50,928 nucleotides of DNA from CAWVWF01 sp963933885 (GTDB lineage Bacteria; Bacteroidota; Bacteroidia; Flavobacteriales_C; GCA-002722245), in assembly GCA_963933885.1 (NCBI GenBank), contig CAWVWF010000004.1, positions 1 to 50,928 of the forward strand. Direction: 5' to 3'. Positions 1 to 9,034 of this stretch are shown here, piece by piece (position 1 is the first letter of the stretch; every line of letters starts with the position of its first letter). The notes under the pieces were generated by a model, which saw only the letters and a list, made by a program, of their open reading frames with translations, was not told where the DNA came from and ran no database searches. The position numbers and the translations under genes were made by a program.

Positions 1-312
1 AGGTTCTAATCCTGCACCTAAAGCCATTAAAGGAGCAACTTGTCCATTAACTTCTAAAACTCCGCTTTGTGGTTTCATTATCCCAGCAATAGTTCTCAAT
101 AGCGTACTTTTACCACAACCATTTCTACCTAGAATCCCTAAACACTCTCCTTTTTTAATTGATAAGTTAAAACCACTCAAAACCTTTTTTTGCTCAAATG
201 GACTTTTCAAACCCATCGTTAAAATAAAATCTTTAAAGTTATTTATACCTGCTCTCTGAATAAAGAAACTTACTTCAAGATTTTCCGCTTTAATTGCTAT
301 CTGATCGTCCAT
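1..312 (-). CDS. Polysaccharide ABC transporter ATPase (Wzt-like), partial
   Basis: This is the first 104 codons of an ABC transporter ATP-binding subunit; the rest lies beyond the window edge. The ATG is at 312. Residues 62-70 read GRNGCGKST, a Walker A P-loop, preceded by the usual 'LSGFNLSIKKGE' beta strands and followed by 'TIAGIMKPQSG'. The segment 'VNGQVAPLMALGAG' after the P-loop resembles Wzt/TagH polysaccharide-export ATPases rather than import ATPases. The gene starts 2 bases after the stop of the permease at 315-1094, so the two are translationally close and presumably form one exporter at the inner membrane that moves undecaprenyl-linked glycan to the periplasm. The Walker B and any C-terminal carbohydrate-binding domain cannot be seen here. 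Confidence 0.9.
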   Translation of the reverse strand, partial: MDDQIAIKAENLEVSFFIQRAGINNFKDFILTMGLKSPFEQKKVLSGFNLSIKKGECLGILGRNGCGKSTLLRTIAGIMKPQSGVLEVNGQVAPLMALGAGLEP

Positions 313-314
313 AA

Positions 315-1094
315 TTAAAATTGAGATACAAACCCTCTTTCAAGTTTTTTAAATACTACAAAACCAATTGTAAATGTAACTACTGCTAGTATGGTACCTA
401 TTAAGAAATTTGTTCCATCAGGCATTCTATTATGATAAACAACATCTCTTAGTAGATTGATATAATAATAAAGCGGGTTTAGCTTAATCAGTAGTAAGTA
501 TTTTTCTGGTATTAAATCAGATGTAAATGCAATAGGTGCAGAATAAAAAATCGCAGGAAGAAATGAAGTCCATGCCAACTGCATATCTCTAAAATAAACA
601 TTTAATGAAGTCAGTATTAGAGATAAACCTAATGTAAAACCAGTAAATATTAATAATATAGGAATGAAAAATATTAACTCCCAAGAGAGTTCTAAGCCAA
701 ATAAGAGCATAAGTATCGTAAACGGTACAAGTGTAAATCCTAAACTAATTATTGACGCTAATTGAGCGCTTAAAGGAAATGCGATTGGGGGTACATTGAT
801 AGACTTCAAGACACCTGAATTATCAATTAATGATTCAGTAACTTGGATTGTTGATGTTGAGAAAAATGACCAAAAGACAATCCCGGTTAATGCATAAAGT
901 GGATATCTATCAATATCACCGAAAACTTTACTAAACACAAATGTGAAGATCAAAAGGTACATTAATGGATTTAACATGCTCCAAAAAAAACCTAGTATAG
1001 AATTCTTATATTTTAATTTTAAAGTTTTATAAGCTAATACCCATATTAAATGGGTAAAACTACCAATACCTCTCTTAGCTTTATCCTCGATCAT
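315..1094 (-). CDS. Polysaccharide ABC exporter permease (Wzm-like, ABC-2)
   Basis: Integral membrane protein of 259 residues with about six hydrophobic segments and the ABC-2 signature region 'LKYKNSILGFFWSMLNPL' near the N terminus. It is the likely membrane partner of the ATPase that follows it by 2 bases. The reading frame is open up to 1151, but codon 1 there is TTG and would overlap the upstream transferase by 47 bases. I start it at the ATG at 1094, which leaves a 10-base gap after the upstream stop at 1105 and gives a normal family N terminus (MIEDKAKRGIGSF). Together with the ATPase, sugar transferase and ligase this suggests ABC-dependent O-antigen-type export. Family assignment is sure; the exact glycan is unknown. 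Confidence 0.9.
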   Translation of the reverse strand: MIEDKAKRGIGSFTHLIWVLAYKTLKLKYKNSILGFFWSMLNPLMYLLIFTFVFSKVFGDIDRYPLYALTGIVFWSFFSTSTIQVTESLIDNSGVLKSINVPPIAFPLSAQLASIISLGFTLVPFTILMLLFGLELSWELIFFIPILLIFTGFTLGLSLILTSLNVYFRDMQLAWTSFLPAIFYSAPIAFTSDLIPEKYLLLIKLNPLYYYINLLRDVVYHNRMPDGTNFLIGTILAVVTFTIGFVVFKKLERGFVSQF

Positions 1095-1104
1095 AACTCC
1101 AAAA

Positions 1105-2466
1105 TTAATAAACTGTTTTCTTGGATTTAAATAAGTCCAATATTGTTTCAAAAATAATTATAATATCAAAGATAAAAGACCAATTCCGTAAATAGAATCT
1201 ATCCATTTTAACTCTATTGTTTTTTGATTCGAAACTTTTTGTCTCTCCTCTAAAACCTCTTGCCTGAGCTAACCCCGTAATACCTGGCTTTATCGATTGC
1301 CTAACCATATATTGATCTATTTCATCGGCAAATGCTTCCGTGTGTAACAGCATATGAGGGCGAGGTCCAACAATACTCATTTGCCCAATAAGTACATTAA
1401 AGAATTGTGGTAATTCATCTAAAGAGGTTTTCCTAAGAAAACTTCCTATTTTAGTAACTCTAACATCACCTTTGGTTGCTTGTTTAATTCCTGATTCATC
1501 GTTAACACGCATTGTTCTCAATTTCAAACACCAAAATGCCAAATTATCCTTACCAGATCTTTTTTGCTTAAAAATCACGGAACCTTTAGAATCAAGTTTG
1601 ATCAACAAAAACAGAATTGGTAATAACCAAGAAAGAAGAAATAATATAACTGAAACCGAAAAGACAATATCAAAAGTTCGTTTAATAATTCTATTTCTTA
1701 AATAATCCAACGGCATTCGGACTATATTTAAAATAGGTAGATGACCAAAGTTTTCAACTTCAACTCCTCTAAAAATAAAACCCTTAAAATCAAGAACTAA
1801 TTTAAACTTAAAGAAATTATCTTCTGCAAATTGAACCAATGAATTCATTCTTCCATATTTCAATGAGTTGATTGAATAGAATATTTCATGAACTTCGTTT
1901 GAAGTACAAAACGCTTTTAACTGGGTATTAACTTCGTCAATATTTTCATTATTTGCATAAAACTCTTTAGCTACTTTATATCCGAAGTGAGTATTTTCCT
2001 TTAAAAACTCACAAAGTCCAGAATTCACTCCCTCCTGGTGAACAATTACAAGGCTTCTATAATTATATCCCTTCTTTCTGAAAAACTTAAGTGAAATAAC
2101 ATAAAACATTTTCCAAAAGAAAAGACTCAAACCTAGTACAGTATAAAAGATAGTAAGAAGCTCTCTAGAATACTGTAAATCACTCTGTGCTACGTAGAAT
2201 ACTGAAACAAATAACAAATGTAGAAAGACTATAACAAAGTGATTCCTAAACACCACCCTCATCTTGGCAACACGAGAGATCTTATAAGGCTTAATAAGTT
2301 GAGTAACAAAAAACCAAGTTAGGTTAATGTACATTAGCATTGACAAAAAAGGTTCAAAGAACCCATCGTGCTTCCAATAAAATGCAAAGACAAAACTTAC
2401 ATTCAGAAGAAGAGTGTCAACAAAGAAATTCACAACTGAAATTATAGCTGAATACCTTTTTAGCAT
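1105..2466 (-). CDS. Polyprenyl-phosphate sugar-1-P transferase (WbaP/WcaJ family)
   Basis: Phosphoglycosyltransferase of 453 residues that should start glycan synthesis by moving a sugar-1-phosphate from a nucleotide sugar to undecaprenyl phosphate at the inner membrane. The N-terminal half has about four membrane helices and a CoA-binding-like region. The catalytic 'bacterial sugar transferase' domain begins near R263-T-F-D, has the re-entrant hydrophobic helix at about 267-290, and carries KLRTM (315-319), TSLDELPQ (347-354) and IVGPRP (365-370), the usual conserved blocks. Length fits the polytopic family. It overlaps the upstream ligase-like gene by 7 bases. The substrate sugar (glucose, galactose, FucNAc-type) cannot be read from sequence. 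Confidence 0.93.
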   Translation of the reverse strand: MLKRYSAIISVVNFFVDTLLLNVSFVFAFYWKHDGFFEPFLSMLMYINLTWFFVTQLIKPYKISRVAKMRVVFRNHFVIVFLHLLFVSVFYVAQSDLQYSRELLTIFYTVLGLSLFFWKMFYVISLKFFRKKGYNYRSLVIVHQEGVNSGLCEFLKENTHFGYKVAKEFYANNENIDEVNTQLKAFCTSNEVHEIFYSINSLKYGRMNSLVQFAEDNFFKFKLVLDFKGFIFRGVEVENFGHLPILNIVRMPLDYLRNRIIKRTFDIVFSVSVILFLLSWLLPILFLLIKLDSKGSVIFKQKRSGKDNLAFWCLKLRTMRVNDESGIKQATKGDVRVTKIGSFLRKTSLDELPQFFNVLIGQMSIVGPRPHMLLHTEAFADEIDQYMVRQSIKPGITGLAQARGFRGETKSFESKNNRVKMDRFYLRNWSFIFDIIIIFETILDLFKSKKTVY

Positions 2467-3752
2467 ATTTTCTCATTTTTCATAAAAATAAGAAAACTGT
2501 TTAAGAAAGAAAAAGAAATAATACCTACTTGCCTTGAAAAAACATTCTCAGTTAAAATACAAATGGAAAAAAACAAAATCAACACGGCACCAAATAATAT
2601 TCTTTTCTGAAAAGCAACAATTATAGATATTACAAAAAGAAGTATTAAAGAGAGTAAACCAAACACTCCATAGCTCAACCAGTAATCCAAGTACTGATTA
2701 TGCGTATTAAATTTATTTTGAAGATATAAAGGAGACTCAAAGCCTTCATAACAGGAGTTTAAATATACTTCACTTCCCCCAGCTCCTAGTCCAAATAACC
2801 AATTTTGTTTAATACCTGAAACTGTACATAATACGATACCAGTTCTAACATTAAAAGAATCATTACTTTTTTCAGTTGGCAATTTCACATTTGAAAATGA
2901 AACTTCATCGATTTTTGCTTTAAAAGAAGGATTAAAGGAATACGCCAGAACAAATATTGAAATAACCCCAATTGGACCAAACATAAGAAATCTCTTCAGT
3001 CCGATTTTTTGTATAAACAAGATTGAGATCCCCAAGAAAGTTGCAAACAAAGGCATTCTTGATGTTACAACAAACATACATGCCATTCCTAATATAAAAG
3101 CCGATGTAAGTAATAACTTCTTTAAAAGTGAAAATCCATTCCAAATATTGGGTGTAAAATATACAAATGAGATTAAGCAAATACCCATTATTATATTTGA
3201 ATAGGTAGGATGTACTCCTGAATATTTCGCATAAGAAGTACGAAATTGATGTTGAAAGTGGGGGATTTCTGTGAAACTACTTATTCCTAGCCCTTCACCC
3301 GAATCGTTAATAATCGTATTCATATCTATAAAAGCACCAATGATTCCCTTTATAAAAAGAAACAACATGCTCATACCTAGTATGAAAAATAGAATCCTTA
3401 GATGTTTTAAACCAAGTCGCTCTTCCTGCATAAAAAAAGTGAGCGGTATAAAAAGGAAGGCTAATGATTTCTCTACTGCAAATCCACTTTGCTTGGATGA
3501 ATCAATTAGGAAATATGAAAGTAGAATAACCAAAAAAGGTAGAATTTGGAAAAACAGTACGATTTGATTCTTTCTTTCTGCTCTCTTAAACCTTTCTGAG
3601 AATGAAGATGTATTGCTTAAGATTCCAAAGAGTGCCCATATAATAACGAACAAACTAGTAACACGCAAAGGAAATAATGGAAACAGGCATAAAAGACCTG
3701 AAAGCCAAAAAAATATGTTCTGTTTATTAATCGTTATATTTTTCGGTAACAT
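2460..3752 (-). CDS. O-antigen ligase/polymerase family membrane protein
   Basis: Polytopic protein of 430 residues with about ten to twelve hydrophobic segments and a large periplasmic loop at about 272-355. It carries the features typical of the O-antigen ligase family: SRMP at 231-234 and HNQYLDYWLSYG at 351-362. With a Wzm/Wzt exporter beside it, a WaaL-type ligase (transfer of finished polymer to lipid A-core in the periplasm) is the likelier role, but a Wzy-type polymerase cannot be excluded because the two share the fold. Its end overlaps the next gene by 7 bases and its start overlaps the upstream glycosyltransferase by 26 bases, so it belongs to one operon. Confidence 0.85.
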   Translation of the reverse strand: MLPKNITINKQNIFFWLSGLLCLFPLFPLRVTSLFVIIWALFGILSNTSSFSERFKRAERKNQIVLFFQILPFLVILLSYFLIDSSKQSGFAVEKSLAFLFIPLTFFMQEERLGLKHLRILFFILGMSMLFLFIKGIIGAFIDMNTIINDSGEGLGISSFTEIPHFQHQFRTSYAKYSGVHPTYSNIIMGICLISFVYFTPNIWNGFSLLKKLLLTSAFILGMACMFVVTSRMPLFATFLGISILFIQKIGLKRFLMFGPIGVISIFVLAYSFNPSFKAKIDEVSFSNVKLPTEKSNDSFNVRTGIVLCTVSGIKQNWLFGLGAGGSEVYLNSCYEGFESPLYLQNKFNTHNQYLDYWLSYGVFGLLSLILLFVISIIVAFQKRILFGAVLILFFSICILTENVFSRQVGIISFSFLNSFLIFMKNEKIC

Positions 3753-4827
3753 ATTTCTCGATCTTATTCTTAAAACTGTCTATAGTGAAATCATCAATAT
3801 GCCTTAGTAATACATCTTGATTAATTTTTAATGGGTTCTTTTCGAAATCATTAATAGTTTCTTTTAAAGATATAACTGTTTGTTCATCAAAAAAGACACC
3901 CGTTTCATTATTTAATACTGTTTCGAGATAACCTCCTTTTTTCAATGCAATTACAGGTGTACCACAAGCTTGTGCTTCGATACTTGTTATACCAAAATCT
4001 TCATTGGCCGCTAAAACATAAGCCTTAGCATTTTGAATTTTTTCAATCAATTCATTTTGGGCTAAGAAACCTAAAAACTCAACATTTGGAATATCTTTCT
4101 TAATTAAACTTTTAAGTTCTGGTCCATCACCTGCTACTATTAATTTCAAATGAGGTAAAAGAGCAAAGGCCTCAACAATTAAACTAACTTTTTTATAAGG
4201 TACCATTCTACAAGAAGTGAAGTAATAAGATTTTTTCTCTTCTTTAAAAGTAAAAACAGACACATCCGCCGGTGGATAAATAACAAAAGCTTCACGTTTA
4301 TAGATTCTATTAATACGCTCTTGAACATTATGAGAGTTTGCTATAAAATGATCCACATTATCAACAGTTTTTAAATCCCACTTTGCAATTCTATTTATAA
4401 TGGATTTAAAAAAAACTTTCTTAATAAGACCTAAATCATTTAAATACTGTTCTTTTAAATCCCAAGCGTACCTCATTGGTGAATGACAATAACAAATATG
4501 TAATTGCCTTCCTTTTTCTCGTTTTATTCCCTTTGCAACACAGTATGATGATGAAATAATTAAATCATATTCACTTAAATCAAAAGTTTCAATTGCTTTT
4601 GGAAATAAAAAAAGTAAATTACGATAATAGTGTTTTATAAATGGTAGTTTTTGAAGCCAAGTTGTTTTAGCCTTTTTACCTAATAATACTTTATTCCTAG
4701 TTGAATCAGGTAAAAAATCGATCAATGCAAACAAGTCTGCTTCAGGGTAAACATTCAGTATTTCATGCAAAACTTTTTCAGCTCCTCCTTCAACAATTAA
4801 CCAGTCTTGAACAATAGCAACCTTCAT
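3727..4827 (-). CDS. GT4 family glycosyltransferase
   Basis: Cytoplasmic retaining glycosyltransferase of 366 residues with two Rossmann-like halves (GT-B fold). The N terminus 'MKVAIVQDWL...GGAEKVL' is the common acceptor-side start of the family. The donor-binding half includes 'VAGDGPELKSL' (231-241) and the E-x7-E element E276-DFGITSI-E284 that contacts the nucleotide sugar. It probably adds one sugar to the lipid-linked chain of the surface polysaccharide. Its start codon overlaps the end of the upstream glycosyltransferase (shared ATGA, 4 bases), and its last 26 bases overlap the ligase-like gene, so translation is likely coupled. Sugar specificity is unknown. Confidence 0.9.
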   Translation of the reverse strand: MKVAIVQDWLIVEGGAEKVLHEILNVYPEADLFALIDFLPDSTRNKVLLGKKAKTTWLQKLPFIKHYYRNLLFLFPKAIETFDLSEYDLIISSSYCVAKGIKREKGRQLHICYCHSPMRYAWDLKEQYLNDLGLIKKVFFKSIINRIAKWDLKTVDNVDHFIANSHNVQERINRIYKREAFVIYPPADVSVFTFKEEKKSYYFTSCRMVPYKKVSLIVEAFALLPHLKLIVAGDGPELKSLIKKDIPNVEFLGFLAQNELIEKIQNAKAYVLAANEDFGITSIEAQACGTPVIALKKGGYLETVLNNETGVFFDEQTVISLKETINDFEKNPLKINQDVLLRHIDDFTIDSFKNKIEKYVTEKYND

Positions 4828-5849
4828 AAATACCTTTTAAACAAATTTACTCTATCTATATTGCAAAAATAGTTAAATCTGTTATAACTAATTTGAGTTT
4901 CGCTTACATTTCTCAATGCTTTTTCAAAACCAACGCTATCATCTAAATTAACATATACAACTTCATCTCCACCTACCTCTTTATTAACAGGTATATTAGA
5001 ACATATTATTGGTCTATTAACACTCATTGCTTCAATTGTGGGTATTCCGAAACCTTCGTATAAACTAAAATTAACAAAACCCTTGGCATTAGTATAGAGC
5101 CATTTCAATTCTGACACATCACAGAAACCAACCCAATGGACATTCTTAAATTCTTTATTAATTGTTTTGAAATTCTTATTTGAACCACCCACAATTACCA
5201 ATTTAAAATCTGGATTTGAGTCAAAAAATTCACAAAGCCATTCATAGTTTTTTCTTGGATTAACAGATCCAACCACAAGAAAATATTCTTGATAAGGTAT
5301 AGTTATTTCTGTAGGTTCTGCATCTAGAAACTCTTGACTTACCTTATTGTAAACAACCTCAACTTTATTAGGGTAAACTTGGTATTCATCAATAATTTCT
5401 TTTCTCACAGTATTACTAACTGTAAGAACTTTCTTAGATCGATTAACCACAATTGGAATTAGCAAATTATAAATAAATCGAAAAGTAAAACTAAACCAAG
5501 CCTTATTCTTAATAAAAGCTAAATCATGAATCGTCACCCAACTGTTTTTTGCAAAAACAGGTGCCATATTACACAAGTTCAGTAATGTTAATCCTTTCTT
5601 GTTCGTATATAACGGTAATGTTAATTGTTCCCAAAAATAGCCATTACCTCCTTTAACAATTTTAATATCTAAATGATTTAAAGATTCATCTTTTAAGGGA
5701 AGATTGGGCACTAAAATCACACAATCAATTTCCTGAGATAACTCAAGTACTAAATCAATAGCAAACCGTTGAACTCCAGTTGGCTGTTGTGTTAAAAATC
5801 TTCCGTTAATATATAGCGCTTTCCTTTTGATAATGTTTTCGTTACCCAC
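4824..5849 (-). CDS. GT4 family glycosyltransferase
   Basis: Second GT-B glycosyltransferase of the locus, 341 residues. It starts with GTG at 5849; no in-frame ATG precedes the conserved 'ALYINGRFL' strand, so the GTG is needed. The loop 'QQPTGVQRFA' (21-30) matches the N-terminal motif of mannosyltransferase-like GT4 enzymes. The donor site includes 'GSVNPRKNYEWL' (194-205) and the E-x7-E element E265-GFGIPTI-E273. It is the first gene of the visible minus-strand glycan operon, with 313 bases between it and the divergent gmhA. It probably works on the same lipid-linked glycan as its neighbour. Donor and acceptor cannot be assigned. Confidence 0.88.
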   Translation of the reverse strand: MGNENIIKRKALYINGRFLTQQPTGVQRFAIDLVLELSQEIDCVILVPNLPLKDESLNHLDIKIVKGGNGYFWEQLTLPLYTNKKGLTLLNLCNMAPVFAKNSWVTIHDLAFIKNKAWFSFTFRFIYNLLIPIVVNRSKKVLTVSNTVRKEIIDEYQVYPNKVEVVYNKVSQEFLDAEPTEITIPYQEYFLVVGSVNPRKNYEWLCEFFDSNPDFKLVIVGGSNKNFKTINKEFKNVHWVGFCDVSELKWLYTNAKGFVNFSLYEGFGIPTIEAMSVNRPIICSNIPVNKEVGGDEVVYVNLDDSVGFEKALRNVSETQISYNRFNYFCNIDRVNLFKRYL

Positions 5850-6162
5850 TACCTAAAAGTTATGAAACTAGGCTAGTTGGATGAAGAATAAAGATAGTGG
5901 TTAAACTACATATTAGCTTTATTTTTAACTTCTTTTATTTTCTAAGTAAATTGTAAAATGAACTTAATTTTTCAATCAACGGTTTAGAATTAAGTTTCTC
6001 GTTTTAATCTCAGAAAACAGGAACATTCCGAAGCTAGAATAAATTAAAAATAGTTGCTATATGGAAATGAAACAACTCCAGACAAAAAGAAAAAACTACT
6101 TCTTAAATAAATCTTGAGTATTCTCATTTTAATCTTATAATTTTACAATTCAACTAATATTT
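5850..6162. other. Divergent intergenic region, glycan operon/gmhA
   Basis: 313 bases between the start of the minus-strand glycan operon and the start of gmhA. It must contain promoters for both directions. On the minus strand a TATCTTTA box (5889-5896) is a one-mismatch TAnnTTTG candidate but lacks a clear TTG upstream. A plus-strand candidate before gmhA is listed separately. The only open frame is an 18-codon ATG frame at 6061-6117 of no evident function. No hairpin, repeat or RNA gene was recognised. Confidence 0.5.
6114..6145 (+). promoter_or_regulatory. Candidate promoter of gmhA
   Basis: TTG at 6114-6116, 21 bases, then TAATTTTA at 6138-6145. This fits the Bacteroidetes housekeeping pattern TTG-N19-21-TAnnTTTG with one mismatch (last base A instead of G). 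It would start transcription about 10 bases before the gmhA ATG at 6163. Confidence 0.35.
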
Positions 6163-6747
6163 ATGGATCCTATCATTACTAATTCGATTTCTAACTCAAT
6201 TCAACTTAAGCAAGATGTTTTGTCTTCACCTAGTTTATTGAAAGTAATTCAAGATTCTTCACAAGCTTTGAAGGCTGCTTTTTTAAATAAAAACCAAGTT
6301 CTTTTTTGTGGGAATGGTGGAAGTGCGGGTGATGCTCAACACATTGCTGCAGAATTAAGTGGTAGGTTTTATTTTGATCGTCCACCTTTAGATGCAGAAG
6401 CTTTGCATGTTAATTCTTCATACTTAACAGCTGTTGCTAACGACTACTCATATGATGTTATATATGAAAGATTAGTTGAAGCTAAAGGAAAAAAAGGAGA
6501 TGTTTTAGTTGGAATATCAACTTCTGGAAATTCAGAGAATGTTCTTCGTGCTCTAAAAAAAGCGAAAGCATTAGGAATGACAACAGTTGCTATGACTGGT
6601 GAAGGTGGTGGTAAAATAGCTGATTATGCAGATTTTCTTTTAGCAGTCCCATCTAACGACACGCCTAGAATACAAGAAGTTCATATTTTACTAGGACACA
6701 TTATATGTGAAATTGTAGAAGAAGAAATGTTCGGAGATAAAAAGTAA
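6163..6747 (+). CDS. gmhA: Sedoheptulose-7-phosphate isomerase
   Basis: SIS-domain protein of 194 residues, the usual GmhA length. It should convert D-sedoheptulose 7-phosphate to D-glycero-D-manno-heptose 7-phosphate, the first step of nucleotide-activated heptose synthesis for LPS or surface glycans. The phosphate loop CGNGGSAGDAQH is at 49-60. H60 and E64 (HIAAE) and the C-terminal Q171/H179 (in IQEVHILLGH) match the metal and catalytic positions of the family. STSGNSENV (119-127) is the second SIS phosphate-binding loop. It is transcribed away from the glycan operon. Its stop codon directly abuts the stop of the convergent T9SS gene with no base between. Other heptose genes (kinase, nucleotidyltransferase) are not in the window. 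Confidence 0.93.
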   Translation: MDPIITNSISNSIQLKQDVLSSPSLLKVIQDSSQALKAAFLNKNQVLFCGNGGSAGDAQHIAAELSGRFYFDRPPLDAEALHVNSSYLTAVANDYSYDVIYERLVEAKGKKGDVLVGISTSGNSENVLRALKKAKALGMTTVAMTGEGGGKIADYADFLLAVPSNDTPRIQEVHILLGHIICEIVEEEMFGDKK

Positions 6748-9018
6748 TTACTTTTTTACTACTTTATAAACTATTGACTCCTTCCCCGATTTAATCTGAA
6801 TGAAGTAAATTCCACTTACAAAGTTAGATGTGTTTAACTTGTATACCTCTTGCACATTATCCTTTTGATGTATTAATTTCCCATTTATCGAAGTAATTTT
6901 AACATCATAAGATTCGTTACTACTTGGATTAAAAATCAATTGATCATCAACGGGATTCGGATATACTTCACCAAAGTTAAAAGCAAATTCTGAATTCCCT
7001 GTTGCTATAGGGGCACATCCATGAATTGCTTCTGTTGAATCTACACAGTAATCTATATCTACTACTGAATTTTCACTTGTTATATTAACTTCATAAATAG
7101 TATCTGCTGGTAATCCTTCAATTTCAATAGTAATTACATAAGTACCATTAGATAAATACATAAACTCATATTCTCCATTTGAATCTGTTACAGTTGTGGC
7201 AATTGTATTTTTTGAAGGAGGGATTCTGTCCAAAATCACGTCTAACCCAGCAATTGGATCTGTATTAAGCGTTTTATTCGTACCACCATCATCAGTTATT
7301 CTACCTTTAATTGAACCTGACCCTGGTGTAATCGTCCCATATTTTCTTGAAAATATATTTTGAGTATGTGTTGAACATGAATCTGTCATTACTATTGCTA
7401 TTCCATCATCCCATCTTAATGATCCATTATGATAACCAACAACATAACTAGGTTCTAACGATGAATTTGGAATAATTTTAATCCAATATTTTTCTGAATA
7501 CGGTACATTTTGAAAGTCGTAAGAACCATCATGAGATCCTGCTGAAATTCCTGCTAAATAATCTAGTTGTACGTTACTAGAAGTATCAGCATATAATTCT
7601 AACATTACATGTTTTATTGTATCTAATCCTCCATCAGTTACATAACCTTGTAAGGAAACAACATGATCATCTTTTAATCTAAATTCAGTAGCTCCTTTCC
7701 AAACTCCACTAGCTTGCCTAATATTACCATCAATATCAATTGTGGCCTCATTTATATAGTTATTTACTTTAAAATCAGTTAAACCTCCACAATCAAGCCT
7801 TAAATCGTTTGACATATCTCTAAAAGGCGCAATACCAAATGAAGAATTCGCATCTGGAGTAGAAGCTATACCTTGCCAAGCTGCTAACGATGTTTTTAAT
7901 GTTCCTTCATAATTTATTAAATCACCTGATTTTGAAAAATAAGAATTAAAATCATACTGAACATTAGGTCCTTCATTTGATATGCTAACAATAGCAAAAT
8001 TATCGTTATTAACTAGGATGTTATTTTGAATAATTCCATTTTCAAAATTGAAAATATTGAAAATATAATTGGTAGAAAGAGCTGAAAAAACAGTGTTATG
8101 AATAAATTTAAATCCATTGATATTAGACATTTGAAAGCATGGGCCGTTTGGTGTGTTCACAATATTGTTTCTAATTATAATATCTCCTTTCGTTACACTA
8201 ACATCATGATTTTGTATTACAACACCTGCTCCATTCAAAGAATTGATTGTATTGTTCTCAAAAATGAAGATACTATCAGCTTGCATTACTATTGCAGTAC
8301 CATCAGAACCCGTTATATTATTGTTCCCGATTATTCCATAATTATGATTTGTCATTGCTATAGAAGCATTCTCTTGATTCACAAAAGAGTTTCCTTGAAT
8401 AATTGTTCCAACTTGATTTTTACCATTGTCACCATTTATGGCTAATCCAACCCATCCTCCGTCAATCTTATTATTAAGATATTGGTTGTAATTTTCTTTT
8501 TCTCCTGAATGTTGATCTAATATTAAAGTTAAAGAATCACCACCATCGTTTGTTTGTGGAGAAGAAAAAAGACATCCATTAAACCTATTATAACTTGCTC
8601 CATTAGTCATTTCCGCAAGAACCATATAATCAGATGAATTGGTGATAAACGACACCTTTTCAAAGGTAACTCTCTTACATCCTTTCATTTGAACGATATA
8701 ATTATCACTGAGCGATGTTGCACTAATTTCAATTTTAACTTTATCAGCATCTGAAGAACTTGATGTGAAAAGAACTGTATCTAAAGTCGATTCTCCTGGG
8801 AAATTATTAATGCTAAAACGTTCAGAGTAAACTCCATCTTTAATATTAAACTTTACAGGACTTGTGATTCCTTTTAAATTTAAAGAATCTACAGCTTTAG
8901 AAATAGTAGGGAAATCCCCTCCTGTACCAATAGTATATGTTCCTGACAACTGTGCGTTTAGCGATAAACTTGTGATTATTGTGATACAAGTTAACGCAAT
9001 GTATTTAGTGAAATCCAT
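6748..9018 (-). CDS. T9SS-targeted beta-helix surface protein
   Basis: Secreted protein of 756 residues. A signal peptide ends near A22 (SLSLNA|QL). Residues about 28-430 form a right-handed parallel beta-helix region, seen as repeated 'N-x-I/F...N-N-x-I' strands such as 'IIGNNNI', 'IFENNTI' and 'IIIRNNI', starting with the typical 'GTGGDFPTISKAVDSLN'. A carboxypeptidase-regulatory/SdrD-B-like beta sandwich with 'DSNGEYEFMYLSNGTYVITIE' sense lies at about 560-650. From residue 681 a T9SS type A sorting domain begins (EVYPNPVDDQL ... SGIYFIQI ... YKVVKK). It should cross the outer membrane through the type IX system and stay on the cell surface. Ligand or enzymatic activity is unknown; no catalytic residues could be recognised. 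Confidence 0.85.
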   Translation of the reverse strand: MDFTKYIALTCITIITSLSLNAQLSGTYTIGTGGDFPTISKAVDSLNLKGITSPVKFNIKDGVYSERFSINNFPGESTLDTVLFTSSSSDADKVKIEISATSLSDNYIVQMKGCKRVTFEKVSFITNSSDYMVLAEMTNGASYNRFNGCLFSSPQTNDGGDSLTLILDQHSGEKENYNQYLNNKIDGGWVGLAINGDNGKNQVGTIIQGNSFVNQENASIAMTNHNYGIIGNNNITGSDGTAIVMQADSIFIFENNTINSLNGAGVVIQNHDVSVTKGDIIIRNNIVNTPNGPCFQMSNINGFKFIHNTVFSALSTNYIFNIFNFENGIIQNNILVNNDNFAIVSISNEGPNVQYDFNSYFSKSGDLINYEGTLKTSLAAWQGIASTPDANSSFGIAPFRDMSNDLRLDCGGLTDFKVNNYINEATIDIDGNIRQASGVWKGATEFRLKDDHVVSLQGYVTDGGLDTIKHVMLELYADTSSNVQLDYLAGISAGSHDGSYDFQNVPYSEKYWIKIIPNSSLEPSYVVGYHNGSLRWDDGIAIVMTDSCSTHTQNIFSRKYGTITPGSGSIKGRITDDGGTNKTLNTDPIAGLDVILDRIPPSKNTIATTVTDSNGEYEFMYLSNGTYVITIEIEGLPADTIYEVNITSENSVVDIDYCVDSTEAIHGCAPIATGNSEFAFNFGEVYPNPVDDQLIFNPSSNESYDVKITSINGKLIHQKDNVQEVYKLNTSNFVSGIYFIQIKSGKESIVYKVVKK

Positions 9019-9034
9019 GATTTTTTAATTGTAG

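Noticed and set aside
1095..1151. 5' extension of the Wzm-like permease to TTG 1151
   Set aside because: TTG start would overlap the upstream transferase by 47 bases; ATG 1094 gives a normal N terminus and a 10-base gap.
6061..6117. 18-codon ATG frame upstream of gmhA
   Set aside because: Short, no promoter box in front, and no recognisable peptide; it overlaps the candidate gmhA promoter.
8098..8445. Antisense open frame of 115 codons inside the beta-helix T9SS gene
   Set aside because: Shadow frame of the repeated beta-helix coding strand; no promoter and no family features.
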